Assembly (NCBI RefSeq): GCF_028435365.1
Contig: NZ_JAGTJJ010000004.1
Coordinates: 124,001-188,000, forward strand
Direction: 5' to 3'
From: Polyangium jinanense
GTDB lineage: Bacteria > Myxococcota > Polyangia > Polyangiales > Polyangiaceae
Length of the DNA stretch: 64,000 nucleotides
Shown piece after piece: positions 8,996 to 18,931 of this stretch. Within the stretch, counting starts at the first letter, position 1; each line of letters starts with the position of its first letter. The notes under the pieces are model-generated. The model saw only the letters and a list, made by a program, of their open reading frames with translations, was not told the origin of the DNA and searched no databases. The position numbers and the translations under genes were made by a program.

Positions 8996-9960
8996 AATGT
9001 TCCTCCCAGGAGCAACGTCGCGCCCGATCCCGCGGACGGCGCGATTGCGATCGACGCGCGTGGCTCCGACGGACTCTTCGAGCGCGACACCCAGTAGAGG
9101 GTCGCGGACGTGACCAGGCAGATCGCGCCCGCGCCGAGCGTCACGTTGGCGATCCGCGCGGCCGTCCGCCCCTCCTCGGCCACGCCGAACGACGCCGCGT
9201 CGGGGCAAACCGAGCCCTGACACTGCGCCCGTGCCTCGTTCTCTTTCACCAGCGCGCGGATCCCGAAAAACGCCCCCGCGCCGAGCGCGACCGCCGAGAG
9301 CCCCGCGGTCACGTGCGCCGCGATGCGCGCGCCCGAAGGCCCCCGTGACGGCGCGAGCGCGGGCACCACCACCGTGATCCGCGCGCCCGGCGCAACCCGC
9401 ACCGTCGTGCGAAACGGCTCCTTTCCGTCGGCCGTCGCGACGACCACGTGTTCGCCCGGATCGACCGGTGCGGGATCGCCGAGCGACGCCTCCGCGATCG
9501 GCGCCCCGTCACGCTCGATCACCATCCCTGCGGCGCGCGCGCCGGGCCCGAGCACCACCACGAGCCGCGCGAGCTTGTCTTCGAGCGCCTCGAGCCGCTC
9601 GTGAGCGATCTCCGCGCGATCGGGCCTCGCGTCCGTGCGCGCCCACGCGAGGGCCTCGCCGAGCTCGCGGTAGGCCGTCGCCGTCTTGCCTTCCGCCTCG
9701 TGGCAGCGGGCGAGGTTCAGGATCGTCCCGCCGCCCGGATCGAGCCGATGGCTCTCCGCGAACTTCGAGCAAGCCTCGGCATACCGCTTCTCCGCCATGA
9801 GCTGCTTGCCCTCGCGGAAGAGGGCCTCTGCCTCCTCCGCTGCGGAATCGTCCGCGCGGGCGGTCCCTCCGGCGGTGATGACGAGCATCACGAGTCCGGG
9901 GAGAAGAAGTCGGTTGTCTAGACGAACGTATCTCCTATTTGCGACTGCCCAGCGGATCAA
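8992..9960 (-). CDS. exported TPR membrane protein
   Basis: Family not named. The layout is an N-terminal hydrophobic export segment ending ARA, TPR-like helices (about residues 40-120, including EALFREGKQLMAEKRYAEAC), a PEGA-like beta region around residues 140-200 with DPGEHVVV, and two hydrophobic segments (about 215-235 and 270-290). The C-terminal tail ends GGTF. The TTG start overlaps the end of the kinase gene by 26 bp; a shorter form from GTG/ATG at 9891/9888 would lose the basic part of the signal. The same layout recurs in the protein at 29290-30582, also beside a kinase, so a kinase-linked envelope role is plausible but unproved. Confidence 0.72.
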   Translation of the reverse strand: MIRWAVANRRYVRLDNRLLLPGLVMLVITAGGTARADDSAAEEAEALFREGKQLMAEKRYAEACSKFAESHRLDPGGGTILNLARCHEAEGKTATAYRELGEALAWARTDARPDRAEIAHERLEALEDKLARLVVVLGPGARAAGMVIERDGAPIAEASLGDPAPVDPGEHVVVATADGKEPFRTTVRVAPGARITVVVPALAPSRGPSGARIAAHVTAGLSAVALGAGAFFGIRALVKENEARAQCQGSVCPDAASFGVAEEGRTAARIANVTLGAGAICLVTSATLYWVSRSKSPSEPRASIAIAPSAGSGATLLLGGTF

Positions 9961-11353
9961 GGAAGCTCCCTCCTTTGCGGCGCCCCGCAGGGGCCCCAGA
10001 GGTTCGATAAGACGAAGTCGTGGAAGTCTTTGGCTCCTTGGCCCCCTGGCTCGGCGCGGGGGCCGCGGTCTCCTCGGAGCTTTCGGCGGCCGGGGCGCGC
10101 TGCTCGGCCGGCGCGACCTCGGCCGAGGGCTCGTTTCGCCGCTCGGGGGCCCCGTGGGCCTGCCCCGGCGCGGGCGCGATTTCCTCGGGCGTGTCTCCGC
10201 TCGACGCGACGAGCGCCCCCACCACGAGCAGCGTCACACCGAGCAAGCCGAGCCCGGCGCGGATGCGCGCCGAGCGCCGCAGCGCTGCAGGCAAAAGGGC
10301 CGTCGAGAGCGCGCCGGGCGGGCTGTCGGCCTCGCGGCTCCCGGTCCATCCTGCATACGTGGACAATTTCTCCGGCGTTATGCCGAGCACGCGGATCGCC
10401 CGTCGCACGCTGGTCTCGCTGCGCTCGGGCGCGAAGGGCCGGAGCGACGCCGCGAGCTCGGCCACGTCGGGCGTGCGCTTGCTCGGATCTTTTTGCAGGC
10501 ACTGGAGAATCGCCTTTTCGAGCCCCTCGGGTACGTCGGGACGAACATCCCGGACCCGCGCGGGCGGGTCCGCGGCGATGCGGAAATAAAGCGACGAAAT
10601 GGTCTTCGCCTCGAAGGGGCTCTGGCCGGTCAGGAGCTCGTGCAAAACGATGCCGAGCGACCAGATGTCGGTGCGGGGATCGACATGCGTCGGATCCCGC
10701 AGCCGCTCGGGCGAGGTGTACCGCGGCGAACCCACCACGAATCCGTGGCCCGTGAGCGTCACCATGTCCTCCGGCTGCGCCGCGCCGCTCGGGCGCAGGA
10801 CCTTGGCGATGCCGAAATCGAGGACCTTGATGAGCGGCGAGCCGTCGGCACGGCTCGTGAGAAACAGGTTCGAGGGCTTGATGTCGCGATGGACGATGCC
10901 CAGGGAATGCGCCTCGGCGAGCGCCTCGCAGGCCTGGAGGATGTAATCGACCGCATCCTCGACGGGCAGTGGGCCGCGGCGGCCGAGCACGCCCCGGAGG
11001 TCGATTCCGGTGAGATATTCCATCACGACGAACGGCGAGCCCCACGACAAGGTGCCCATGTCGAGGACGCGCGCCACGTGCTCGCTCTTGATCGCGCTCG
11101 CGGCCCGCGCCTCGCGGAGCAGCCGCGTCACGGAGACGTCGCTCGCTGCCACCTTTGGGTGCAGGAACTTGAGCGCGACGCGCTGCCGGAGGCTCGTGTG
11201 CTCCGCCTCGACCACGACGCCCATCCCCCCGGCGCCGAGGGCCCGCAGGACCCGATATTTCCCCGCGACCACGTCACCCGGGCGCGGCAGCGAGGCCTCG
11301 CCGAGATCGACGTCGACGTCGATCGCATATTCCGCGCTCTTCATACCCCCCAT
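9935..11353 (-). CDS. transmembrane Ser/Thr protein kinase
   Basis: Hanks-type kinase of 472 residues. The kinase domain (about 30-300) has the Gly loop LGAGGMGVVVEAE, the ATP Lys in VALKFL, an intact catalytic loop HRDIKPSN, DFGIAK and SPERLRDP. One membrane segment lies near residues 370-390 (GLLGVTLLVVGALVA); after it comes a Pro/Ala/Glu-rich exported tail with no recognised sensor domain. First gene of a minus-strand trio, overlapping the TPR gene by 26 bp, so the downstream TPR and DUF1566 proteins are candidate partners. Start could be Met1 or Met4. Confidence 0.93.
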   Translation of the reverse strand: MGGMKSAEYAIDVDVDLGEASLPRPGDVVAGKYRVLRALGAGGMGVVVEAEHTSLRQRVALKFLHPKVAASDVSVTRLLREARAASAIKSEHVARVLDMGTLSWGSPFVVMEYLTGIDLRGVLGRRGPLPVEDAVDYILQACEALAEAHSLGIVHRDIKPSNLFLTSRADGSPLIKVLDFGIAKVLRPSGAAQPEDMVTLTGHGFVVGSPRYTSPERLRDPTHVDPRTDIWSLGIVLHELLTGQSPFEAKTISSLYFRIAADPPARVRDVRPDVPEGLEKAILQCLQKDPSKRTPDVAELAASLRPFAPERSETSVRRAIRVLGITPEKLSTYAGWTGSREADSPPGALSTALLPAALRRSARIRAGLGLLGVTLLVVGALVASSGDTPEEIAPAPGQAHGAPERRNEPSAEVAPAEQRAPAAESSEETAAPAPSQGAKEPKTSTTSSYRTSGAPAGRRKGGSFLDPLGSRK

Positions 11354-11651
11354 GATCCCCGTGTTTTACGATAGCGCGCGGGGGCGGAAACACAATCGAT
11401 GGCGGGCGATCCCGGCGCATCCGCGAGCCGCGCCGTTCCGGCTGAAACCCGTGGAAGGAGGACGATCCATCAATGGTTTGTCGACAGCGAACAATGAAAA
11501 AGATGCCCCGGACGGGGCGTCCCGCTCCCCTGCCCTGCCGCGCACGGACCGAGCCGCCCCGGGCAGCCGCCCCGGAGGCGGCTTCCGTGCGTCCCACCTG
11601 CCGCGCGCGACAGGCATCCCCTCGGCCCTCGGCTTCTGCTAGAGCCTGCCC
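11354..11651. other. divergent intergenic region, kinase / aroA
   Basis: 298 bp between divergent genes. It should carry both promoters but no strong consensus is visible. It holds a short GCCCCG/CGGGGC hairpin near 11505-11520, and AAGGAGGA near 11455 not followed by a convincing reading frame. Short open frames here have no recognisable content. Confidence 0.5.
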
Positions 11652-13016
11652 GTGACCGACCTCGTCGTCTTTCCATCTGAACGCCCTCTGACGGGCAGCG
11701 TCCCGGTCCCCGGCGACAAGAGCATCGCCCACCGGGCCATCCTGCTGTCTGGTCTCGCCGAAGGGCAGAGCCGCATCGAAGGCGGCGCGCTCGGTGCAGA
11801 CAACATGTCCACGCTCGGCGCGCTCCGTGCGATGGGCATCACCACCGAGCAGCAGAACGAGACGCTGCTCGTCGACGGCAAGGGCCTCTACGGCCTGCGC
11901 GCGCCGAGCGAGCCCATCGACTGCGGCAACTCGGGCACGACGATGCGCCTGCTCGCCGGCGTGCTCGTCGCGCAGCGCTTTGCCACCGTGCTCATCGGCG
12001 ACGAGTCGCTCTCGCGCCGGCCGATGGAGCGCATCGCGAAGCCGCTGCGCCTGCGCGGCGGTCGCATCGAGGGCAAGCTCGATCCGAAGCGCGTCGGAGA
12101 GATCACGGCGCCGCTCCAGATCGGCCCGCTGCCCGAGCCCAACGTGCTCGGGCCGCTCGAGTACGAGATGCCCGTCGCGAGCGCGCAGGTGAAGAGCGCG
12201 ATCCTGCTCTCGGGCCTCTACGCCGACGGAAAGACGTACGTGCGCGAGCCGCTCGTGTCGCGGGATCACACCGAACGGCTCTTGCTCGCGCTCGGCGTTC
12301 CGCTGCGCACGGTCGGCGCGATCATCGAGCTCGACGGCCCCGCGTTCTCGGGCAAGCTCCCGGCGTTCTCGATCACGGTGCCGGGCGATCCCTCGTCCGC
12401 GTCGTTCCTCGTCGCGGCCGCGCAGCTCGTCCCGGGCAGCCGCGTGACCGTGCGTCGCGTGGGCCTGAACCCGACGCGCACCGGGCTCTTCGAGGTGCTG
12501 CGCGACATGGGCGGCTCGCTCGTGCTCGAGCCGAAGGGCGAGGAGATGGGCGAGCCGATCGGCGACCTGCACGCCGGCGCGTCGGATCTGCATCAGGGTC
12601 GGCTTGGCGGCGAGCTCGTGGCGCGCACGATCGACGAGGTGCCGATCCTGTGCGCACTCGCAGCACGCGCGAATGGCACGACGCTCATCGAGGACGCGGC
12701 CGAGCTCCGCGTGAAGGAGAGTGATCGCATCGCCATGATGGCGCGCGTGCTGCGAGCGTTCGGCGTGACGTGCGAGGAGCGGCCGGACGGGCTCGCCGTC
12801 GAGGGGAAGCCGGAAGGCAAGCTCAAGGCGGCGGACATCGAGAGCGGCGGCGATCACCGCATCGCCATGGCATCGTGCGTGCTCGGGCTCCTCGCGGACG
12901 GACCCACGCGCGTGCGCGACGCCGACAACATCGCAACGAGCTTCCCGCGCTTCGTCGGTACGATGCGCGCGCTCGGAGCACGGATCGAGGTGGAGTCGGG
13001 CGGAGGAACTCCATGA
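11652..13016 (+). CDS. aroA: 3-phosphoshikimate 1-carboxyvinyltransferase
   Basis: EPSP synthase, sixth step of the shikimate pathway, joining shikimate 3-phosphate and PEP. Visible motifs are PGDKSIAHRAILL at the N terminus, the substrate-binding DCGNSGTTMRLLAG loop, and the C-terminal RVKESDRI segment. At 454 residues it has normal length. It begins with GTG. It is translationally coupled to cmk through an ATGA overlap; aroA-cmk-rpsA order is a familiar bacterial arrangement and appears here with two extra genes inserted. Confidence 0.97.
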   Translation: MTDLVVFPSERPLTGSVPVPGDKSIAHRAILLSGLAEGQSRIEGGALGADNMSTLGALRAMGITTEQQNETLLVDGKGLYGLRAPSEPIDCGNSGTTMRLLAGVLVAQRFATVLIGDESLSRRPMERIAKPLRLRGGRIEGKLDPKRVGEITAPLQIGPLPEPNVLGPLEYEMPVASAQVKSAILLSGLYADGKTYVREPLVSRDHTERLLLALGVPLRTVGAIIELDGPAFSGKLPAFSITVPGDPSSASFLVAAAQLVPGSRVTVRRVGLNPTRTGLFEVLRDMGGSLVLEPKGEEMGEPIGDLHAGASDLHQGRLGGELVARTIDEVPILCALAARANGTTLIEDAAELRVKESDRIAMMARVLRAFGVTCEERPDGLAVEGKPEGKLKAADIESGGDHRIAMASCVLGLLADGPTRVRDADNIATSFPRFVGTMRALGARIEVESGGGTP

Positions 13017-13735
13017 GCAGCGGACGGAGGAGGGCAGTACGCGTCGCGATCGACGGGCCGGCGGGCGCGGGCAAGAGCACGGTCGCGCGAAGGCTCGCGG
13101 AGCGGCTCGGCTACCTGCTCCTCGACACGGGCGCGCTCTACCGCACGGTCGCGCTCGCGGCCGTGCGCGCGCCCATCCGCTGGGACGATCGCGAGGCGCT
13201 CGGCGCGCTCGCCGAGGATCTCGTGGCCCGCAAGCGCATGGTCATCGAGCGCGCCGAGGGCGCGACGGGCGGCGGCAGCGGCATGCGTGTCCTGCTCGAC
13301 GGCGAGGACGTCTCGACCGCCATCCGCTCGCCGGACGTGAGCCTCGGCGCGAGCCGAGTCTCTGCCGTGCCCGCGGTGCGCGCCGCGTTGCTCGACATGC
13401 AGCGCGGGCAAGGCGCCGAGGGCGGCGTGGTGCTCGAAGGTCGCGACATCGGCACGGTCGTCTTCCCGGACGCCGAGGTGAAGTTTTTCCTGACCGCATC
13501 ACCCGAGGTCCGCGCGCGAAGGCGTTACGAGGAACTCGTCGCGCAGGGCAAGGACGCGACCTACGAGGCGACGTTCGCGGACGTCGAGCGCCGCGACAAG
13601 GCCGACACGGAACGACCCGTGGCGCCACTCCGGCAGGCCGACGACGCGATCGTCGTCGACTCGAGCCACAGGGACGTCGCCGAGCTCGTCGAGGAGATGG
13701 CGCTTGTCGTCGAACAGCGCGAGCGCGCCGGCTGA
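13013..13735 (+). CDS. cmk: cytidylate kinase
   Basis: Phosphorylates CMP and dCMP. The 240-residue product has the P-loop GPAGAGKST, the substrate motif DTGALYR, and GRDIGTVVFPDA. The ATG overlaps the aroA stop (ATGA) and has GGAGG about eight bases upstream, which fixes the start; longer in-frame extensions into aroA are not credible. Confidence 0.96.
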   Translation: MSSGRRRAVRVAIDGPAGAGKSTVARRLAERLGYLLLDTGALYRTVALAAVRAPIRWDDREALGALAEDLVARKRMVIERAEGATGGGSGMRVLLDGEDVSTAIRSPDVSLGASRVSAVPAVRAALLDMQRGQGAEGGVVLEGRDIGTVVFPDAEVKFFLTASPEVRARRRYEELVAQGKDATYEATFADVERRDKADTERPVAPLRQADDAIVVDSSHRDVAELVEEMALVVEQRERAG

Positions 13736-14678
13736 GGTTTTTCGACGCGCGTTCGTGCTCGGCCTCGGCGCGCTCGTGTTCGCCGCGGCGTGCGGCGGCG
13801 AGGTGCCAGCCCCGAAGACCGCGTCCCGGGGCAAACACGACCTCCTCGATCCGGCCGAGCTCTTCCCTGCCGATCTCGATCTCGTGCTGCGCGTCGATCT
13901 CGGCCGCATGCGCGCGCAGCTCGGCCCTCTGGCGGATGCGCTCTCCGCGCGCGTCGAGGAGGAGAGCGGCGGCGAGGAGGCGCTCGTTTCGCAGGCGATT
14001 GCGCGCGCCAAGGTCGTGTGGATCGGCCTGCGCGCTGCGGACGCCGAGGTCGGTGATCGTGTGCTCGTCGTCGAGGGCGAGGTGGAGGACGTGCGGCCCG
14101 ATCCAAGGCTCTTCCGTCTCGTCGATCCTCCGATCGCGGACGATGTTCGAACGTGGGAGCGCCAAGGGCCCCTCGGCCGCGCCACGACCGCGCGCATCCA
14201 CGCCTTCGCCGGCCGCATGATCGTGTTCGTCACGCCGGTCGAGGTCGACAGCGTCGAGCGCGTGCTCCTCAAGGGCCCGGACGACCGCCGGCGTGATCCC
14301 GCAGCCGAAGGCCTCGTCAGCGCGGATCTCCGCGCACGGCGCTTGCCACCCTCGCTCGAACGGCGCTTCCCCTCCATCGCGTCGATCATCGGCGGCCTCG
14401 AGCGCGCCCGTGCGAGCGCGGTCATGGTCGGCGACGCGCTCCGTGTCGACGCCGAGATCACGGCCGGTACGGGGCAAGCCGCGGGCAAAGCCGAGAACCT
14501 GCTCCGCGCGCTGCGCGAGGGTGGGCAGGGCAGCCGGTACGCGGCGCTCTTCGAGGACATCCGGATCGAGCGTGTCGATCGCGCCGTGCGTGTGCGCTGG
14601 GATCTCTCCTCGGAGGTCCTGCGCGCATTGCTCGAAGGCAAGCTCGCGGCACCGGAGAGGATGCAAGGCGAGCGCTGA
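13704..14678 (+). CDS. putative lipoprotein, unknown function
   Basis: 324 residues, not recognised. A signal sequence with RR and a hydrophobic core ends in the lipobox FAAAC, so membrane anchoring is likely. The mature part begins with an LFPADLDLVLRVDLGRMRAQLGP segment that resembles the start of the ectodomain of the next gene product. Start taken as TTG, inside the cmk end by 32 bp, because GGAG lies upstream and later starts would cut off the signal. It probably forms an operon with cmk and the following gene. Confidence 0.7.
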   Translation: MSSNSASAPAEVFRRAFVLGLGALVFAAACGGEVPAPKTASRGKHDLLDPAELFPADLDLVLRVDLGRMRAQLGPLADALSARVEEESGGEEALVSQAIARAKVVWIGLRAADAEVGDRVLVVEGEVEDVRPDPRLFRLVDPPIADDVRTWERQGPLGRATTARIHAFAGRMIVFVTPVEVDSVERVLLKGPDDRRRDPAAEGLVSADLRARRLPPSLERRFPSIASIIGGLERARASAVMVGDALRVDAEITAGTGQAAGKAENLLRALREGGQGSRYAALFEDIRIERVDRAVRVRWDLSSEVLRALLEGKLAAPERMQGER

Positions 14679-14696
14679 ACGCTTACGCTCGGGGCG

Positions 14697-15857
14697 ATGG
14701 CCGACACGCTCGTGGATCCGATCGAGCCCGTCCCGCCCACGCAGCGCGATCCCGACGCGCTCGGAGCGGCGCCCGCACCTGCGCCGGAAGCGCCCGCGGT
14801 CGCTCCACCCGAACCGCCGCCGGAGTCGCCGCCCGAGCCGCCGCCCGAGCCTCGCGCCGAAGCGCCGCGTCCGAAGCCGCGCACGTCGCGCATCGTGCTC
14901 GTGGCCGTGGCCGCCGTTTTCGTGGTCGCGGCGATCGCGGCGCTCGTGTTCTGGAACTTCGTCCTGCGATATCGGCCCACGGCGCGTGCGCACGTGCCTG
15001 CGGGGACGAACGTCGCGATCCGGATCGAAGCGGCGGACCTCGTGCTCTTCGGCCCCGTGCGCGAGCACCTCTTGAAGCTCGCGCTCGATGAAGGCAGCAC
15101 GCCCGAGGCCTCTGCGCCGTCGCGCCCCTCGCGCGCCTCGCGCATCCACGATCACACGGGCGTGCGTTTGCCCGCGGACCTGCGCGAGGTCGTCGTCGCG
15201 TCGATGGACGGCAAGAGCTGGGTCGCGCTGCTCGGCGGTCGCATCGAGCATGGGAGGTTCGTCAAAGGACTCGCGGAGGTCGCGCGCGAGGAGGGCTGGA
15301 CCGGATTCCGCCGGGAAGGCGAGCTCTTCGTGGGACCTTCGATCGTGATCGGACAGGCGGACGACGGGACGATCCTCGTCGGCACGGATCGATCGATCGT
15401 GGAGGCGGCGCTCCCGGCGACGGAGGAAGGACAGAAGCTCGGTTTGCCCGAGAAGGGCGCGGTCACGTTCGCGATCGCGCGGCAGGCGTTCGAGGCGCTC
15501 TCCGGAACGAGCGCGATCACGCCGCGCGCGTCTGCTCTCGGCACGGTCGAGCGAGCCACGGGCACGCTCGCGCTCGGCAGTTCGCCGGAGCTCGTCGTTC
15601 GTCTCGAACCGACGAAAGCCGCGGACGCGCCGAAGCTCGAAGAAGCCACGCGCGCGCTCCTTTCTGATCTCGGGCTCGCGCTTTTGCTCGTGCCGGACGT
15701 CGCGGGGGAGAAGGAGGCGCTCCGCGCGACCACCGTGAAGCGCGAGGGAGATGTCGTCGTGCTCCGCGCGGCCTGGCCGTACGCCGGACTGGATCGGGCG
15801 GCGGAGACGCTCGCGGGCAAGCTCCGAGGGGCGGAAATCCCCGATAAAAAGCCTTGA
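14697..15857 (+). CDS. membrane-anchored protein, unknown function
   Basis: 386 residues, not recognised. The N terminus (about 1-62) is Pro/Ala/Glu-rich and likely cytoplasmic; a membrane helix follows at about 65-88 (IVLVAVAAVFVVAAIAALVF), then a large outside domain. That domain opens with HVPAGTNVAIRIEAADLVLFGP, similar to the mature start of the lipoprotein encoded 18 bp upstream. The two look like diverged relatives with different anchors. Function unknown. Confidence 0.75.
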   Translation: MADTLVDPIEPVPPTQRDPDALGAAPAPAPEAPAVAPPEPPPESPPEPPPEPRAEAPRPKPRTSRIVLVAVAAVFVVAAIAALVFWNFVLRYRPTARAHVPAGTNVAIRIEAADLVLFGPVREHLLKLALDEGSTPEASAPSRPSRASRIHDHTGVRLPADLREVVVASMDGKSWVALLGGRIEHGRFVKGLAEVAREEGWTGFRREGELFVGPSIVIGQADDGTILVGTDRSIVEAALPATEEGQKLGLPEKGAVTFAIARQAFEALSGTSAITPRASALGTVERATGTLALGSSPELVVRLEPTKAADAPKLEEATRALLSDLGLALLLVPDVAGEKEALRATTVKREGDVVVLRAAWPYAGLDRAAETLAGKLRGAEIPDKKP

Positions 15858-15928
15858 TTTGGGTCGCCCCGGCCGAACGGCGTGCTCTCGGGTCGGGCGG
15901 ACAAAACGGACGCGCGCGGGGCACCGCA

Positions 15929-15957
15929 TTGACAAGGCGCTGGCACCGGACTAGAGG
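15929..15957 (+). promoter_or_regulatory. sigma70-type promoter for rpsA
   Basis: A perfect -35 box TTGACA, a 17-base spacer, and TAGAGG as the -10 box (TATAAT consensus, partial match). It lies about 130 bases upstream of the rpsA start, leaving a long 5' leader. This is the clearest promoter in the window. Confidence 0.6.
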
Positions 15958-16088
15958 GACCGCTCTCCCGGATCCGGCTCGATGCCCGACGTGTGCCCGA
16001 GGCCGGCTCAATTCGAGCCGCACGCTCGCGCGGCGCATCGCATCCGAGCTCCGGGAAATCCTAGGGAAGGACGGTTTCAAAAGACCAG

Positions 16089-17870
<1,782 letters not shown>

Positions 17871-17896
17871 TCCTGCCCCTTCTCGGGTGACCGTTC

Positions 17897-17943
17897 GCGG
17901 CGCCTTCCCCCTCGCGAGAGGGAGAGGCGCCGCGCGCGTTTTG
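17897..17943 (+). terminator. rho-independent terminator of rpsA
   Basis: Long GC-rich hairpin with outer arms GCGGCGCCT and AGGCGCCGC and a further imperfect inner stem closed by GCGA, followed by GCGCG and TTTT. It lies 26 bases after the rpsA stop. Confidence 0.8.
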
Positions 17944-17959
17944 TCCCTACGATCGGCGC

Positions 17960-18355
17960 ATGAAACGCCTCGTCGCGCCCGTCGTCCTCGCTGCACTCGT
18001 CACCGCGCTCCCGGCGCGCGCGGATCCACCGAGCGATCCCGATCCTTTTTTTGGTCGCGACAAGGCGCTGCACTTCGGCTTCTCGGCCGCGCTCGCCGGC
18101 GGCGCGTATGGCGCCACCGCCCTGTACGGGCTCGACGGGCGGGCGAACCGCGTCGCGGTCGGCATGGCCGTCGCGCTTGGTGCTGGGTACACCAAGGAAA
18201 TCCTCGACGCCGCGGGGTTCGGCACGCCGTCGTGGAAGGATTTCGCCTGGGATCTCCTGGGGACGGCGGTGGGGCTCGGCGTCTCGGTCGCCATCGATTA
18301 CGCCCTTTCGCCTTCCCCGAGCGAGAAATCCGGTAGGCCGGCGCCCGCGCGTTGA
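17960..18355 (+). CDS. small exported protein, YfiM/DUF2279-like
   Basis: 131 residues. The signal peptide ends at ARA. The mature part has DKALHFGFSAALAGGAYG, then KEILD and a WKDFAWDLLGTAVGLG stretch. This spacing of DKxxHF, KExxD and SxxDxxxxxxG resembles the DUF2279/YfiM group, whose function is not established. It has its own start just after the rpsA terminator. Confidence 0.72.
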   Translation: MKRLVAPVVLAALVTALPARADPPSDPDPFFGRDKALHFGFSAALAGGAYGATALYGLDGRANRVAVGMAVALGAGYTKEILDAAGFGTPSWKDFAWDLLGTAVGLGVSVAIDYALSPSPSEKSGRPAPAR

Positions 18356-18394
18356 TCGCCACCGGCCGGTGCCGGTGCTAGCGTGCCGCGATCG

Positions 18395-18931
18395 ATGGGC
18401 AATCCGCTCTGGGCGCCGTGGCGCATGGAGTACATCCTTTCGAAAAAGGGTGGATCCTGCGTGTTTTGCGGCATTGAGGCTGCTCCGCCGGAGGAGCTCC
18501 GCGCGCGGCTCGTGGTGTGTGACACGCCGCGCGCGTTTGTCGTGCTCAACCGCTATCCGTTCGCCGCGGCGCACCTCTTGGTCGTGCCGCACGCGCACGT
18601 CGACGCGCTCGAGAAGCTTTCGCACGAGGATCATCACGCGCTCTTCGATCTCGTGCGCGAGGCGACGGTGCGGCTGCGCGCGGCGGTGAAGCCCGAGGGG
18701 CTCAACGTCGGCTTGAACCTCGGCGCGGCTGCGGGCGCTGGCATCGCCGAGCACCTGCACGCGCACATCGTCCCGCGCTGGAGCGGAGACACGAACTTCA
18801 TGCCGGTGCTCGCCGACGTACGCGTCGTGCCGCAGGCCCTCGAAAAGACGCGCGACTACCTCGTGCCGTTCTTCGCGGATCTGCCGGGCGTGCGTTTGCC
18901 CGCGGCGAGCGAGGGAGCCGGAAACCCGTGA
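18395..18931 (+). CDS. HIT-family nucleotide hydrolase/transferase
   Basis: 178 residues. The catalytic histidine triad is visible in HLHAHIVPRW, after the conserved RYPFAAAHLLVVPHAH segment. An N-terminal CxxC (CVFC) fits the Ap4A phosphorylase-like HIT subgroup, which acts on dinucleoside polyphosphates; the true substrate is unknown. I chose the ATG giving MGNPLWAPWRMEYI, typical for the subgroup, over a GTG four codons upstream. Its stop overlaps the next start as GTGA. Confidence 0.9.
   Translation: MGNPLWAPWRMEYILSKKGGSCVFCGIEAAPPEELRARLVVCDTPRAFVVLNRYPFAAAHLLVVPHAHVDALEKLSHEDHHALFDLVREATVRLRAAVKPEGLNVGLNLGAAAGAGIAEHLHAHIVPRWSGDTNFMPVLADVRVVPQALEKTRDYLVPFFADLPGVRLPAASEGAGNP

Noticed and set aside
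11366..11655. Small frames in the kinase-aroA gap
   Set aside because: No ribosome site in register, Arg/Pro-rich composition, no recognisable content.
13242..15935. Long minus-strand frame opposite cmk and the two envelope genes
   Set aside because: Arg-rich, no domain, and lies opposite genes with clear signals and motifs.
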